Source: Clostridium tetanomorphum (GTDB lineage Bacteria > Bacillota > Clostridia > Clostridiales > Clostridiaceae). From it: 64,000 nt of DNA. Positions within the stretch are counted from its first letter, which is position 1; each line of letters starts with the position of its first letter. Below are positions 45,560-54,514 of the stretch, in pieces. The position numbers and the translations under genes were made by a program. The stretch covers positions 124,001-188,000 of the forward strand of contig NZ_JAGGKA010000003.1 in assembly GCF_017873215.1 (NCBI RefSeq). Direction: 5' to 3'. The notes beneath the pieces are model-generated. The model had not been told where the DNA came from. It was given only the letters and a program-made list of their open reading frames with translations, and did not search any database.

Positions 45560-46348
45560 ATGAATAGAATAGATAAAAGATTTAAAAAGCTAAAAAGTGA
45601 AGGAAAAAAAGCAATAATTCCTTTTATAACCGCAGGAGATCCAGACTTATCTGCTACAGTAGGATTGGTTTTAAAATTAGAAAATTCTGGTGCAGATATT
45701 ATAGAATTAGGAATACCTTATTCAGATCCAATAGCAGATGGACCAATTATTCAAGCTTCCTCAGGAAGAGCACTTAAAAATGGAGCCAAAATTATAAAAA
45801 TAATGAATACTGTTAAGGAAATAAGAAAAGATAGTCAGATTGCCCTTGTATATTTAGTATATTATAATTCTATATTCAAATATGGAATGGAAAAATTCAT
45901 AAAGGAATGTAATGAAGTGGGAATTGATGGATTAATTATTCCTGATTTACCTATAGAAGAAAGAAAGGAAATAGGAGAGGTTGCAGATAAATATGGTGTG
46001 TATTTAATACCTTTAGTAGCACCAACTTCAGAAGAAAGAATTAAAAAAATAGTAGAAAATGGCAAAGGATTTGTATATTGTGTTACAGTAAAAGGTATTA
46101 CAGGAGTTAGAAATGATATTAATACAGATATTAGTGAATACATGGAGGTAATAAGTTCTTATACAAATTTACCAAAGGCGTTGGGTTTTGGTATTTCATC
46201 TAAGGAGATGGCTGAAAAATTTTCAAAGTACAGTGATGGAATAATAGTAGGTAGTGCGATAATAAAAAGAATTGCTCAAGGAAAGAATTTAGAAGATGGT
46301 ATAAATAAAGGTTGTAGTTTAGTAAAAGAAATTAAAGAAGTACTTTAG
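45560..46348 (+). CDS. trpA: Tryptophan synthase alpha subunit
   Basis: About 262 residues. It splits indole-3-glycerol phosphate and passes indole to TrpB through a tunnel. The catalytic Glu49 and Asp60 equivalents are present in IIELGIPYSDPIADGP. LVAPTSEERIKKI and GVRNDI-x-T are further conserved parts. An ATG occurs at 45545, but it overlaps the ribosome site TGGAGG, so ATG 45560 (MNRIDKRFKKLK) is chosen. Last gene of the operon. Confidence 0.96.
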   Translation: MNRIDKRFKKLKSEGKKAIIPFITAGDPDLSATVGLVLKLENSGADIIELGIPYSDPIADGPIIQASSGRALKNGAKIIKIMNTVKEIRKDSQIALVYLVYYNSIFKYGMEKFIKECNEVGIDGLIIPDLPIEERKEIGEVADKYGVYLIPLVAPTSEERIKKIVENGKGFVYCVTVKGITGVRNDINTDISEYMEVISSYTNLPKALGFGISSKEMAEKFSKYSDGIIVGSAIIKRIAQGKNLEDGINKGCSLVKEIKEVL

Positions 46349-46369
46349 AGGAAGTTTTTACTTCCTCTA
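46346..46369 (+). terminator. Hairpin at the end of the trp operon
   Basis: TAGAGGAAG and CTTCCTCTA pair around TTTTTA, beginning at the trpA stop codon. No T-run follows, so termination efficiency is uncertain. Confidence 0.5.
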
Positions 46370-46537
46370 AAGCAAGTATCTGATAAAGGATTTCCTAGCT
46401 AATTAAACCTAGCATTTTTATATAAGCAAGTAAAACAAGGATAAAAGCTAGCTTCTGTTTCTGAAAGGCAAGTAGAAGTTTAAGTTATCTTTAAGTTGCA
46501 TAACAATGGCAGCGGTAAAAAGTTTGGAAACTGAATT

Positions 46538-46867
46538 TTATACTATTTTTACAGGAGTACCAACAGAAACAAGGTTAAATAGTTCAATTACACTGTTGTT
46601 ATATAATCTAATACATCCATTTGATACAGCTTTGCCAATGGATGAGGGATTATTAGTACCATGAATACCATAACCTCTAATAGACAAACCTAACCACCTA
46701 GCTCCAAAAGGACCACCAGGGTTTATAGCTTTATTGATGATTTTAAAATTTCCTGCTGGAGTGGGAGTAGATGGTTTTCCAACAGCTACGGTATACCGTT
46801 TAAAAGCACTGCCATTTTTATATAATATAAGTCTGCGAGCTGATCTATTTATTAATATGCTATACAT
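46538..46867 (-). CDS. L,D-transpeptidase catalytic domain protein (YkuD)
   Basis: 109 residues comprising almost only a YkuD domain. The active-site pattern is His69 in YGIHGTN and Cys85 in SNGCIRL. PTPAGNF is the family substrate-loop motif. It would make or alter 3-3 peptidoglycan cross-links. It has no signal peptide or membrane anchor, unlike most family members, so either it is exported by another route or it acts on precursors. The ATG follows AAGGAGA. A larger L,D-transpeptidase starts at 62825. Confidence 0.82.
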   Translation of the reverse strand: MYSILINRSARRLILYKNGSAFKRYTVAVGKPSTPTPAGNFKIINKAINPGGPFGARWLGLSIRGYGIHGTNNPSSIGKAVSNGCIRLYNNSVIELFNLVSVGTPVKIV

Positions 46868-47009
46868 TAAATCTCCTTATGTTAATACTACTCAATTTAT
46901 AATATGCAAAAAATAAATTTTATTCACTAATTAAATAAAGTTACTTACTTTTAAATATAAGTAAAATGAAGAATGGATAACAGTTAGTAATAGAGTAAGT
47001 ATGAAAAAT

Positions 47010-47047
47010 TTGACTAGGCTAAAATTATAATGTATAACAGTGTTATA
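47010..47047 (+). promoter_or_regulatory. tetR-type promoter with overlapping palindromic operator
   Basis: TTGACT at 47010-47015, 17 bases, TATAAC at 47033-47038. The -10 is the left half of the 15-base palindrome TATAACAGTGTTATA (47033-47047). The same palindrome occurs twice upstream of the efflux operon, so the regulator probably represses its own gene. Confidence 0.75.
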
Positions 47048-47074
47048 TACTATAAGTAAGGAGAAGCAGTTTAA

Positions 47075-47695
47075 ATGAAGGAGAAATTAGAAAATAAAGA
47101 AAAGATAAGTACTATTGATAGTATTTTAAATTGTGCTAAAGCTGAATTTTTAGAAAGGGGTTTTAAGGATGCATCTCTTAGGAATATAGCTAAGAAAGCT
47201 GGAGTAACAACTGGAGCAATTTATGGTTATTTTAAAGATAAGGATGATGTTTTTGTAACCCTTGTTAAAGATATGGTTCATGGACTGTATAATCTAATAG
47301 AGGAAATAGAGGGAAAACAAAATTTTATATATAATAAAAATATAAAATTTGAAAATGAAATGTTTGATGAAAAAGAAGAGCATATGAAATACATTGATTA
47401 TTTATATGATAACTTTGATATTTGTAAGCTATTGATTATGTGTTCAAGTGGTTCCAGTATGGAAAATTATATGGATGTTATCATAGAAAAAATTCTGGAA
47501 AAAAATAAACAACTTATCAAATTGGTTAAAGAAACTTCAGGTATAGATGAATTTACTGTACATGTAATAGTAGAGTGTTACATGAATGCAGTAACTGAAT
47601 TTATAAAGCATGATATACCTTATGACATTGCAATAAAACAATTTGCAAAAATGAATTCCTTCTTTTTTGCTGGATGGAATGAGCTTAGAAAATAG
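47075..47695 (+). CDS. TetR-family transcriptional repressor
   Basis: 206 residues. The N-terminal helix-turn-helix (about 14-60) reads ILNCAKAEFLERGFKDASLRNIAKKAGVTTGAIYGYFKDKDDVF, standard for TetR. The C-terminal ligand-binding domain is variable. It is preceded by a palindromic site that recurs before the adjacent macA-like gene, so it likely represses that exporter and responds to a drug or toxic metabolite. GTAAGGAG precedes the ATG. Confidence 0.88.
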   Translation: MKEKLENKEKISTIDSILNCAKAEFLERGFKDASLRNIAKKAGVTTGAIYGYFKDKDDVFVTLVKDMVHGLYNLIEEIEGKQNFIYNKNIKFENEMFDEKEEHMKYIDYLYDNFDICKLLIMCSSGSSMENYMDVIIEKILEKNKQLIKLVKETSGIDEFTVHVIVECYMNAVTEFIKHDIPYDIAIKQFAKMNSFFFAGWNELRK

Positions 47696-47697
47696 AG

Positions 47698-47746
47698 AAA
47701 TACCTTAATACATTGCTATAAATAATGTATTAAGGTATTTCTTTTT
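47698..47746 (+). terminator. Terminator after the tetR-type gene
   Basis: AAATACCTTAATACATT and AATGTATTAAGGTATTT pair perfectly over 17 bases, followed by CTTTTT. Confidence 0.85.
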
Positions 47747-47783
47747 ATTAATTAAAGAAAATGTTATCAATTGAAAATCAATA

Positions 47784-47864
47784 TTGACAAGTTGGGTAAA
47801 AAAAGGTAATATAACAGTGTTATATATTTTATAACAGTGTTATATTTATTATAACATAGTTTTA
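47784..47864 (+). promoter_or_regulatory. Efflux operon promoter with two or three TetR operators
   Basis: TTGACA at 47784-47789, 17 bases, TAATAT at 47807-47812. TATAACAGTGTTATA occurs at 47810-47824 and again at 47830-47844, 20 bases apart (two helical turns). A decayed third copy, TATAACATAGTTTTA, is at 47850-47864. Binding would cover the -10 and the start site. Confidence 0.82.
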
Positions 47865-47923
47865 AAATCTTATTCTATAGCCAATACAAAGAAAAAATAA
47901 AATAAGATTAGGAGGAAGAAACA

Positions 47924-49348
47924 ATGAAAGAATTAATTAAAAAGAAATGGAATAACAATGACACTACCATAAGCAATTGTAAAGAAAAGAGATTTCACAT
48001 TAAATTTAATAATAAGTTAATAGGTGTATTAATACTTATTATAGCTGTAGGAGTAGGATTTAGGATAGCTAATAGTGTACTAGCTAATGAGGCATTAAAA
48101 GAAGACAAATACACTGTTCTTAAATCAGGAAAGAATATAAATAAGATTAATGTTAAAGGTGAAGTAAAAAGTGAGAATACCACTAATGTTTATTCGAATG
48201 TAACTCTTACAATTAAAGAAGTTAAAGTAGAGTTGGGGGATAAAGTTAAAGCTAATGACATTTTAGCAGTTTTAGATACAAGTAAATTACAGGATCAAAT
48301 AAAACAGTTAGAAGCAACCATTGTTTCAGCTGATGCTAGTAATTCTATAGCACTTGATAAAGCTAAGGCAGTATATGATAGTGCATTAGCTTTGGGAAGT
48401 GATGAAAAAAATGGAGATATTAAAAATGCAGAAGTAGCATTAAAGGCAGCAAAACTGGATTTTGAAAACAAAAAAAGAATTTATGAAAATAATAAGGAAC
48501 TATTTAATTACGGTGGTGTTTCAAGGCAAGACTTAAAAGAATATGAAATTTCTTATGAAAATGCAAAAAACACTTTTGATAAATGCACTGTAGCATTAAA
48601 TAATATAAAAACTAAAGTACAATTGGATTTAACTACAGCCAAAAACAATTATGATTTAGCACGTGCAAAATATAAAGATAATAGCCAATATATTACTCTT
48701 GAAAATTTAAAGAAGGATTTGAACAATGCTGTAATTAAATCTCCAGTGAATGGAATAATCAGCGTTAAAAATGCAAGTGTTGGAAATCTAAGTTCAGGAG
48801 TACTATTTGAAATCAAGGATAGCAACAATATAACAGTAAATGTAAATATTAAAGAAGTTGATATTGGAAAAATTAAAAAGGGGCAAAAGGTTGAAATAAG
48901 GACAGATTCAACCGGCACTGATATTATTCAAGGAGAAGTAATAAGTGTACAACCAATAGCAAAAGTTGATGATAAAAATTTATTAAATCTTAATGATGGT
49001 TCTAATGATAAAGAAGCAGAATTTGAAGCTAAGATTAAAATAAATGATAAAGATCATAAACTTAAAATAGGTATGAAAGCAAAAGTTAATATTATGCTAA
49101 GTGAAAAAAAGGGCGTTTATACAGTACCTGCTGAAAGCATAATAAACGATAAGGATAACAATGATTGTTTATATATAGCAGATAAACAAGGGAAAGATTA
49201 TATTGTTAAACAAATTCCTATAACTAAAGGTACAGAAACAGATCTCAATGTGGAGATTTTGGGACAAGACCTTAAAGATGGAATTATAGTTTTAAATAAT
49301 CCTTCTGATTATGAGATTGGAAGTAGAGTTAAGATTAATGGAAGGTAG
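47924..49348 (+). CDS. Membrane fusion (adaptor) protein of a MacAB-like exporter
   Basis: 474 residues. One membrane helix at about 27-48 (LIGVLILIIAVGVGFRIANS) anchors an HlyD/MacA-type adaptor. The biotinyl-lipoyl half KVKGEVKSENTTNVYSNVTLTIKEVKVELGDKVKANDILAVLD comes first, then a long coiled coil (about 120-250), then the second lipoyl half (IKSPVNGIISVKNASVGN) and beta-barrel domains ending before 474. It forms a tripartite-like exporter with the ATPase and permease downstream. AGGAGGAAG precedes the ATG. Confidence 0.88.
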   Translation: MKELIKKKWNNNDTTISNCKEKRFHIKFNNKLIGVLILIIAVGVGFRIANSVLANEALKEDKYTVLKSGKNINKINVKGEVKSENTTNVYSNVTLTIKEVKVELGDKVKANDILAVLDTSKLQDQIKQLEATIVSADASNSIALDKAKAVYDSALALGSDEKNGDIKNAEVALKAAKLDFENKKRIYENNKELFNYGGVSRQDLKEYEISYENAKNTFDKCTVALNNIKTKVQLDLTTAKNNYDLARAKYKDNSQYITLENLKKDLNNAVIKSPVNGIISVKNASVGNLSSGVLFEIKDSNNITVNVNIKEVDIGKIKKGQKVEIRTDSTGTDIIQGEVISVQPIAKVDDKNLLNLNDGSNDKEAEFEAKIKINDKDHKLKIGMKAKVNIMLSEKKGVYTVPAESIINDKDNNDCLYIADKQGKDYIVKQIPITKGTETDLNVEILGQDLKDGIIVLNNPSDYEIGSRVKINGR

Positions 49349-49349
49349 G

Positions 49350-50057
49350 ATGAAAAGAATGTTTTTAGAAGTTGTTGATGCTAGAAAAGCATATGGAGAA
49401 GGAGAAAGTAAGGTGCAAGTATTAAAAGGGGCAAGCATTACATTAGAAGAAAAAAAGATATGTACAATTTTAGGACCTTCTGGCTCTGGTAAATCAACTT
49501 TATTAAATGTCATTGGGGGACTGGAAAGCATAGATTCAGGTAAGGTAATAGTTGATGATATTATAACTTCAGACTTAAATTCTGATGATTTAGCATTTTA
49601 CAGAAGAAAAAAATTAGGATTTATATTTCAATTTTATAATCTTGTTCCTAATCTTACTGTTAAAGAAAATATAGAGGTATGCGAGTATCTTACAAAAGAT
49701 CCTTTAGATAAAGAAGAATTACTAAACACATTAGGACTTTGGGAGCATCAAGATAAATTTCCAAGACATTTATCTGGAGGACAGCAGCAAAGAACTGCTA
49801 TAGCTAGAGCACTTATCAAAAATCCTAAATTATTGCTTTGTGATGAACCTACGGGTGCCTTAGACTATAAAACATCTAAAGAAATTCTTCAGCTTTTAGA
49901 ATCTGTTAATAAAAAATATGGCACAACTATGATAATAGTTACTCATAATAATGCTATAGAATTTATGTCTCATAAAGTGGTGAAAGTTAGAGATGGACAA
50001 ATTGAGGAAGAATATGAAAATAAAACATTAATGGCAGCAAAGGATATCACTTGGTAG
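49350..50057 (+). CDS. MacB-type ABC transporter ATP-binding protein
   Basis: About 235 residues. It has Walker A GPSGSGKST, signature HLSGGQQQRTAIARAL, Walker B LLLCDEPTGALDYKT and switch His in IVTHNN, the LolD/MacB subtype that drives FtsX-fold permeases. The frame extends back to 49311 inside the adaptor gene. The ATG at 49350 (or the one at 49359, MFLEVVDARKAYG) fits GGAAGGTAGGA. It starts two bases after the adaptor stop. Confidence 0.88.
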   Translation: MKRMFLEVVDARKAYGEGESKVQVLKGASITLEEKKICTILGPSGSGKSTLLNVIGGLESIDSGKVIVDDIITSDLNSDDLAFYRRKKLGFIFQFYNLVPNLTVKENIEVCEYLTKDPLDKEELLNTLGLWEHQDKFPRHLSGGQQQRTAIARALIKNPKLLLCDEPTGALDYKTSKEILQLLESVNKKYGTTMIIVTHNNAIEFMSHKVVKVRDGQIEEEYENKTLMAAKDITW

Positions 50058-50096
50058 AAATTAAAATAATTCATAGATAGCGAAAAGGGTGAATAA

Positions 50097-52307
50097 ATGG
50101 TATTAAATAAAAGAATTATAAGGGAACTTAGAGAAAATATCAGTAAATATTTGGGGTTAATAGTATTGGTACTGGTAAGTTCTATGTTAATAGTAGGTTT
50201 TTCAAATTCAACAGATTGTATTATATACACTGGGGAAAAGGCTGCAGTTGAAAATAATCTAGAACATGGAGAATTTTATGTTGATAATAGATTAAATAGT
50301 ACAACACTCCAAAAAATAATGGCATTGGGAGTTGAAATTGAAGAAAATTTTTATGTGAATTATAAGCTTTATGAAAATCAAACTATTAGAGTATTTAAAG
50401 AAAGAAAAAATATAAATAGAATATCAATAAATAAAGGAACCAATTTAAATGGATTAAGTGAAATAGTTATAGATGAGCATTTTGGAAAAGCCAATAATTA
50501 TAAGCTTTTAAGTAATTTAAATATTGAAAATAAAAATTTTAAGGTAGTTGGATATGGAGCAGCTCCAGATTACACTAATATTATTCAGAAATTTGGCGAT
50601 GTAGTACCTAATTCTAAAAAATTTGGTATTGGTTTTATAAATGAAGAGGATTTTAAAAATTTAAAAAACAAATCTTATTCCTATGTATTTAAATTAAATG
50701 GAGTTTCTTCTGATAAAGTAAAAAATATTGTTTCTAAAAATGCTAATGTAACAGAATTTATTAAAATAGAAGATAATACAAGAGCTATAGGATATATAGA
50801 TGATAGCAAAATAAATAAAAATGTAGTAATAATAATTGGAATTGTATTATGTATAATGGTTAGTTTTATGATTTCCATGTCTATTATTAATTCAATAGAT
50901 GAAGAAAGCCCAATAATTGGAGCATTGTATTCTTTAGGATATGTAAAAAAAGAAATATTAAATCACTTTATGATTTTGCCTACAATGATTGTTAGTATAG
51001 GCGCAATTATTGGAACTTGTTTAGGATTTGCAATAGAAGAACCATTATCAAAATCAACCACAGATGTTTATGTGCTTCCTAATATTGAAAGAATATATTC
51101 TCCTTATTTGATTTTTTTAGGTATAATTGTTCCTGTGTTAATAGTAATAGTGATAAACTATTTTATAATTTCTAAAAAGCTTAATAAGACTCCGCTGCAA
51201 TTATTAAGAAAAGAAAAGAAAGCAAGTAGACTAAACACTATTAAGATAAAGCATTTTAATTTTGTAATTAAATTTAGATTAAGAGAGTTTTTTAGAGAGT
51301 TTAGAAGTAGCATTGTTTTATTTTCAGGAATTTTAATTTCAACTTTTTTACTTGTTTTTGGAGTTTGTATAAATTCTGCTATTAATGAATATGTGAAAAA
51401 TATTGAAAGGGAAGTAATGTATAATTATATGTATACCTTAAAGATTCCAATTGAAATTACAGAAAATGAAGGACTTGAGAAAACTACATTTAAAGGGTTT
51501 TCAGTGTATTTTAAAGATCTAAATATGGATATGGATGTAATGCTTCAAGGAATTAAGGAGAATTCTAAATTTTATTCTTTTAATATATCACAAGATGATC
51601 CTGGTCTATATATATCAAGTAGTGTAAAGGGTAAATTTAATTTAAATATAGGAGATACTATTAATTTAAAGGATAAAAGTGAAAATAAAGTATTTATTCT
51701 AAAAGTAAAAGGAATTGTAGACTATAATTCAGGACTAAATGTGTTTATGAATCAAACTCAATTAAATTCATTACTAAAAAAGGATAAGTCCTATTTCAAT
51801 GGATATTTATCTAATAAGAAACTTAATATTAATAAGGATTATATATATTCAGAAATAACATCTAAAAATATGATTAAGTCAGCTAAAAATATGACATCTA
51901 TGATGTTACCAACCATTGTAATTCTTATAATATTTTCAAGTATACTTTTTATTATAAGTATGTACCTATTATTGAAATTAGCTATAGATAAGAGTATTTC
52001 AAGTATTTCTTTAGTTAAAGTTTTTGGATTTAATAAGAAAGAAATAAATAAATTATATTTAGGAAGCTCACTATATACTGTATTATTTTCTGCAGCTGTT
52101 TCAATACCATTAACAGTAAAAATAACAAAAACAATTTATCCAAGCTTAGTAGCCAATGTACAAGCATATTTTTCAATTACACTACAATTTAAACATTACT
52201 GCTTTATAATAATAGTAATAATGTTTTCATATTTTATCAGCAATATGTTATTAAAGAGGTACATTAATACAATATCATTAAGCGAGGCGCTTAAAAATAG
52301 GGATTAA
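50097..52307 (+). CDS. FtsX-like ABC permease (MacB/YknZ type)
   Basis: 736 residues with two FtsX domains. Helix 1 is near residues 15-35, a large extracellular region follows to about 240, three helices lie at 242-360, another helix at about 404-425, a second extracellular region to about 600, and three last helices at 604-725. This is the layout of bacterial mechanotransmission-type exporters. IDEESPIIGALYSLGYVKKEIL and the second FtsX region SISLVKVFGFNKKEINKLYLGSS are typical coupling helices. The partners are the preceding ATPase and adaptor. The substrate (drug, peptide or lipid) is unknown. Confidence 0.86.
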   Translation: MVLNKRIIRELRENISKYLGLIVLVLVSSMLIVGFSNSTDCIIYTGEKAAVENNLEHGEFYVDNRLNSTTLQKIMALGVEIEENFYVNYKLYENQTIRVFKERKNINRISINKGTNLNGLSEIVIDEHFGKANNYKLLSNLNIENKNFKVVGYGAAPDYTNIIQKFGDVVPNSKKFGIGFINEEDFKNLKNKSYSYVFKLNGVSSDKVKNIVSKNANVTEFIKIEDNTRAIGYIDDSKINKNVVIIIGIVLCIMVSFMISMSIINSIDEESPIIGALYSLGYVKKEILNHFMILPTMIVSIGAIIGTCLGFAIEEPLSKSTTDVYVLPNIERIYSPYLIFLGIIVPVLIVIVINYFIISKKLNKTPLQLLRKEKKASRLNTIKIKHFNFVIKFRLREFFREFRSSIVLFSGILISTFLLVFGVCINSAINEYVKNIEREVMYNYMYTLKIPIEITENEGLEKTTFKGFSVYFKDLNMDMDVMLQGIKENSKFYSFNISQDDPGLYISSSVKGKFNLNIGDTINLKDKSENKVFILKVKGIVDYNSGLNVFMNQTQLNSLLKKDKSYFNGYLSNKKLNINKDYIYSEITSKNMIKSAKNMTSMMLPTIVILIIFSSILFIISMYLLLKLAIDKSISSISLVKVFGFNKKEINKLYLGSSLYTVLFSAAVSIPLTVKITKTIYPSLVANVQAYFSITLQFKHYCFIIIVIMFSYFISNMLLKRYINTISLSEALKNRD

Positions 52308-52340
52308 ATAATATATCAGGAGGGAAAGAAAAAGGAGTTT

Positions 52341-52514
52341 ATGATAATACCATTTTCTAAGATTTCAACTTTTTCTTGTGAAAGTGCTGGAACATTTGAT
52401 ATTGATGCTGAAATGAAAGTATGGTGTTCTGGAATTGGTAGAATAGAGTTTGAATTCATGAAAGGTACAGATATAAAGACCTTATTAAGAATTTTGAGTA
52501 TGTATGTGTGCTAA
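52341..52514 (+). CDS. Small hypothetical protein, 57 residues
   Basis: Begins MIIPFSKISTFSCESAGTF and ends LLRILSMYVC, with three Cys and a Trp. AAAAAGGAG precedes the ATG and a strong terminator follows five bases after the stop, so it is likely translated as the last gene of the efflux operon (34 bases after the permease). It has no membrane helix. No family is recognised. It could also be the shortened remains of a longer gene. Confidence 0.55.
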   Translation: MIIPFSKISTFSCESAGTFDIDAEMKVWCSGIGRIEFEFMKGTDIKTLLRILSMYVC

Positions 52515-52517
52515 TAT

Positions 52518-52559
52518 AAAAATCTCAACAATACAGGATTGTATTGTGGAGATTTTTTT
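52518..52559 (+). terminator. Terminator of the efflux operon
   Basis: AAAATCTC and GAGATTTT enclose an inner CAATAC/GTATTG stem, with T7 at 52553-52559. The following 230 bases to the chemoreceptor are AT-rich, with no gene seen. Confidence 0.87.
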
Positions 52560-52792
52560 ATATTAAAACAATTAATTAGTATTGTAATGAAGTAATATAA
52601 AAAAATAGACAATGTTTTGTATATCAATAATACTTCTTGGAAATCACACAAATTATAGAAAAAATAATGAATTATATGGTAAAATGATGAATTAAGTCGT
52701 ATAATAACAAGAGTGTGCAAAAAATTAATATATTTTTTAATGATATAAAATTTAAAAGAAAAATAATACAATCAATATACGGAGGAATATTT

Positions 52793-54259
52793 ATGGATTA
52801 AAAGAAAAATTTAGAGTTGAAAAATAAGATTATGTTAGTAGGCTTTTTACTTTCGGTAATATTACGAATAATTTCTGATATATGTCTAAAGGTTGAACCA
52901 AAATTTATATTTATATTAGCTGCAGTGTCAGTTCCATTATCTTTAGGGTCTATTATTTTAATAAAAAAGAAATACATTATTCAAACTATGTACTATACAA
53001 TATTAATGTATTCACTTGTTATATTTATAATGTTTGTATCAGAACCAAGTTTGGCTAATTTTATTTTAATTTATTATGGTATTATTTTAATAAGTGTATA
53101 TCAAGATTTAATAGCAATGATAATAGAAGCAATAGGCAGTATAGTACTTGTATTATATTTCTTCTTAAACTACAAAAATACTTTGTTTGATTCTGTTGGA
53201 TATGAACAATTGGCATTTTTTATATTAGCTATTATAGCAGGATCAATTATACTATCTATTAATGCAATTATGACAAAAACTATATATAAAAATTTAGCAG
53301 AAAATTATAAAGTTATTGAAGATGCAAAAGCTAAAGATGAGGTATTATTAAATAAAATATACGATATAATAAAAACTTTAACATCAGCTAATGAAAAAAT
53401 TAAAGGTGGAATTTCCACAACAGGTCAAATAGCAGAAGAAATAGTAACCTCTACTAGTGATGTTGCTAATAGAACAACAGAAGAAGTAGAAATAATGAGC
53501 AATATGAAATTATCAATTGCAATAGGTTCAGAAAAAGTAAAAGAAGTCACAGAGGCAATTAATATAATGGAACAATTATCAATATCTACAGAGAATGTTG
53601 TTTTAAAAGGTGCTAATAGAGTAAACAAACTATCATTAGAAATGAATAATGTAAATTCAAGGATTATAAATGTAGTAAATTTAATAAATGAATTGAGTAA
53701 AGAAAACACAAAAATAGTGCAGATCATTAATACTATAAATGAAATATCAGAGCAAACTAACCTATTAGCTCTTAATGCATCAATAGAAGCAGCAAGAGCA
53801 GGGGAACAGGGAAGAGGCTTTACGGTAGTTGCAGAAGAAGTGAGAAAACTTGCGGAAAATTCAAAAGCATCTACTTATGAAGTAGAAGTAATATTAAATA
53901 ATATCTCTAACAGAACAAGAGTAGTATCTGATGAAGTGTTAAGTGAACAAAAGTCTATTGATTTATGTAATAAACATACTAATGATGTCAAAAACTTATT
54001 TCAGGATATAAATAAAAATACTTCAAATGTATTAAATCACTCAAAGAATATTAACTCTCAATCTGTTGTATTGGAAGATTCAATAAGAAACATATTAAAT
54101 TCAGTAAATAATATTAGTGAAAATGTAGAAACTACAGCAACAGCTATGGAAGAGACATTTGCTGCCATTGATGAACTTAATAATAGTATAGTGGATATAA
54201 CTAGTAGTTATAATGACATTGATAACATATGTAACGAATTAAATTCTATACAACTTTAG
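52793..54259 (+). pseudogene. Methyl-accepting chemotaxis protein with an in-frame stop at codon 3
   Basis: GGAGGA is correctly placed before ATG 52793, but the frame reads M-D-stop (TAA at 52799-52801) and then continues [17 protein letters not shown] in the same frame for 486 codons. The body is a full chemoreceptor: five or six N-terminal membrane helices (about 12-165) with no ligand domain, then a methylation and signalling region with the conserved hairpin tip [27 protein letters not shown]. It is probably a nonsense change (for example AAA to TAA). Restart at TTG 52817 is possible but has no ribosome site of its own, so the gene may be silent or weakly expressed. Confidence 0.6.
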
Positions 54260-54288
54260 AATAATTGAAAAAAAAATATAGATAAAGT

Positions 54289-54328
54289 AGTGGCTAGTAA
54301 AATGTATTAAGTTTTACTAGCTATTTTT
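54289..54328 (+). terminator. Terminator after the chemoreceptor
   Basis: GGCTAGTAAAA and TTTTACTAGCT pair, followed by ATTTTTC. Confidence 0.8.
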
Positions 54329-54404
54329 CGGTGATTACTGAAAAATATTTTAATTTGCCATAATTTTCTTAGTAATATGTTATAATTAATGATGAAAAAA
54401 ACTA

Positions 54405-54474
54405 CAAAGTATAGATTGCTAAGTAATTTTTATAGTGAAGAAATGAATAATAAAAGGTTTTTATCTATACTTTG
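54405..54474. repeat. 12-bp perfect inverted repeat upstream of the SanA-like gene
   Basis: CAAAGTATAGAT at 54405-54416 and ATCTATACTTTG at 54463-54474 are exact complements, 46 bases apart. They lie in the leader of the next gene and could form a hairpin or be a split operator. Confidence 0.5.
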
Positions 54475-54514
54475 AAATATGTTAGGATATATATATGGCT
54501 GGAGGTGTAAAACT

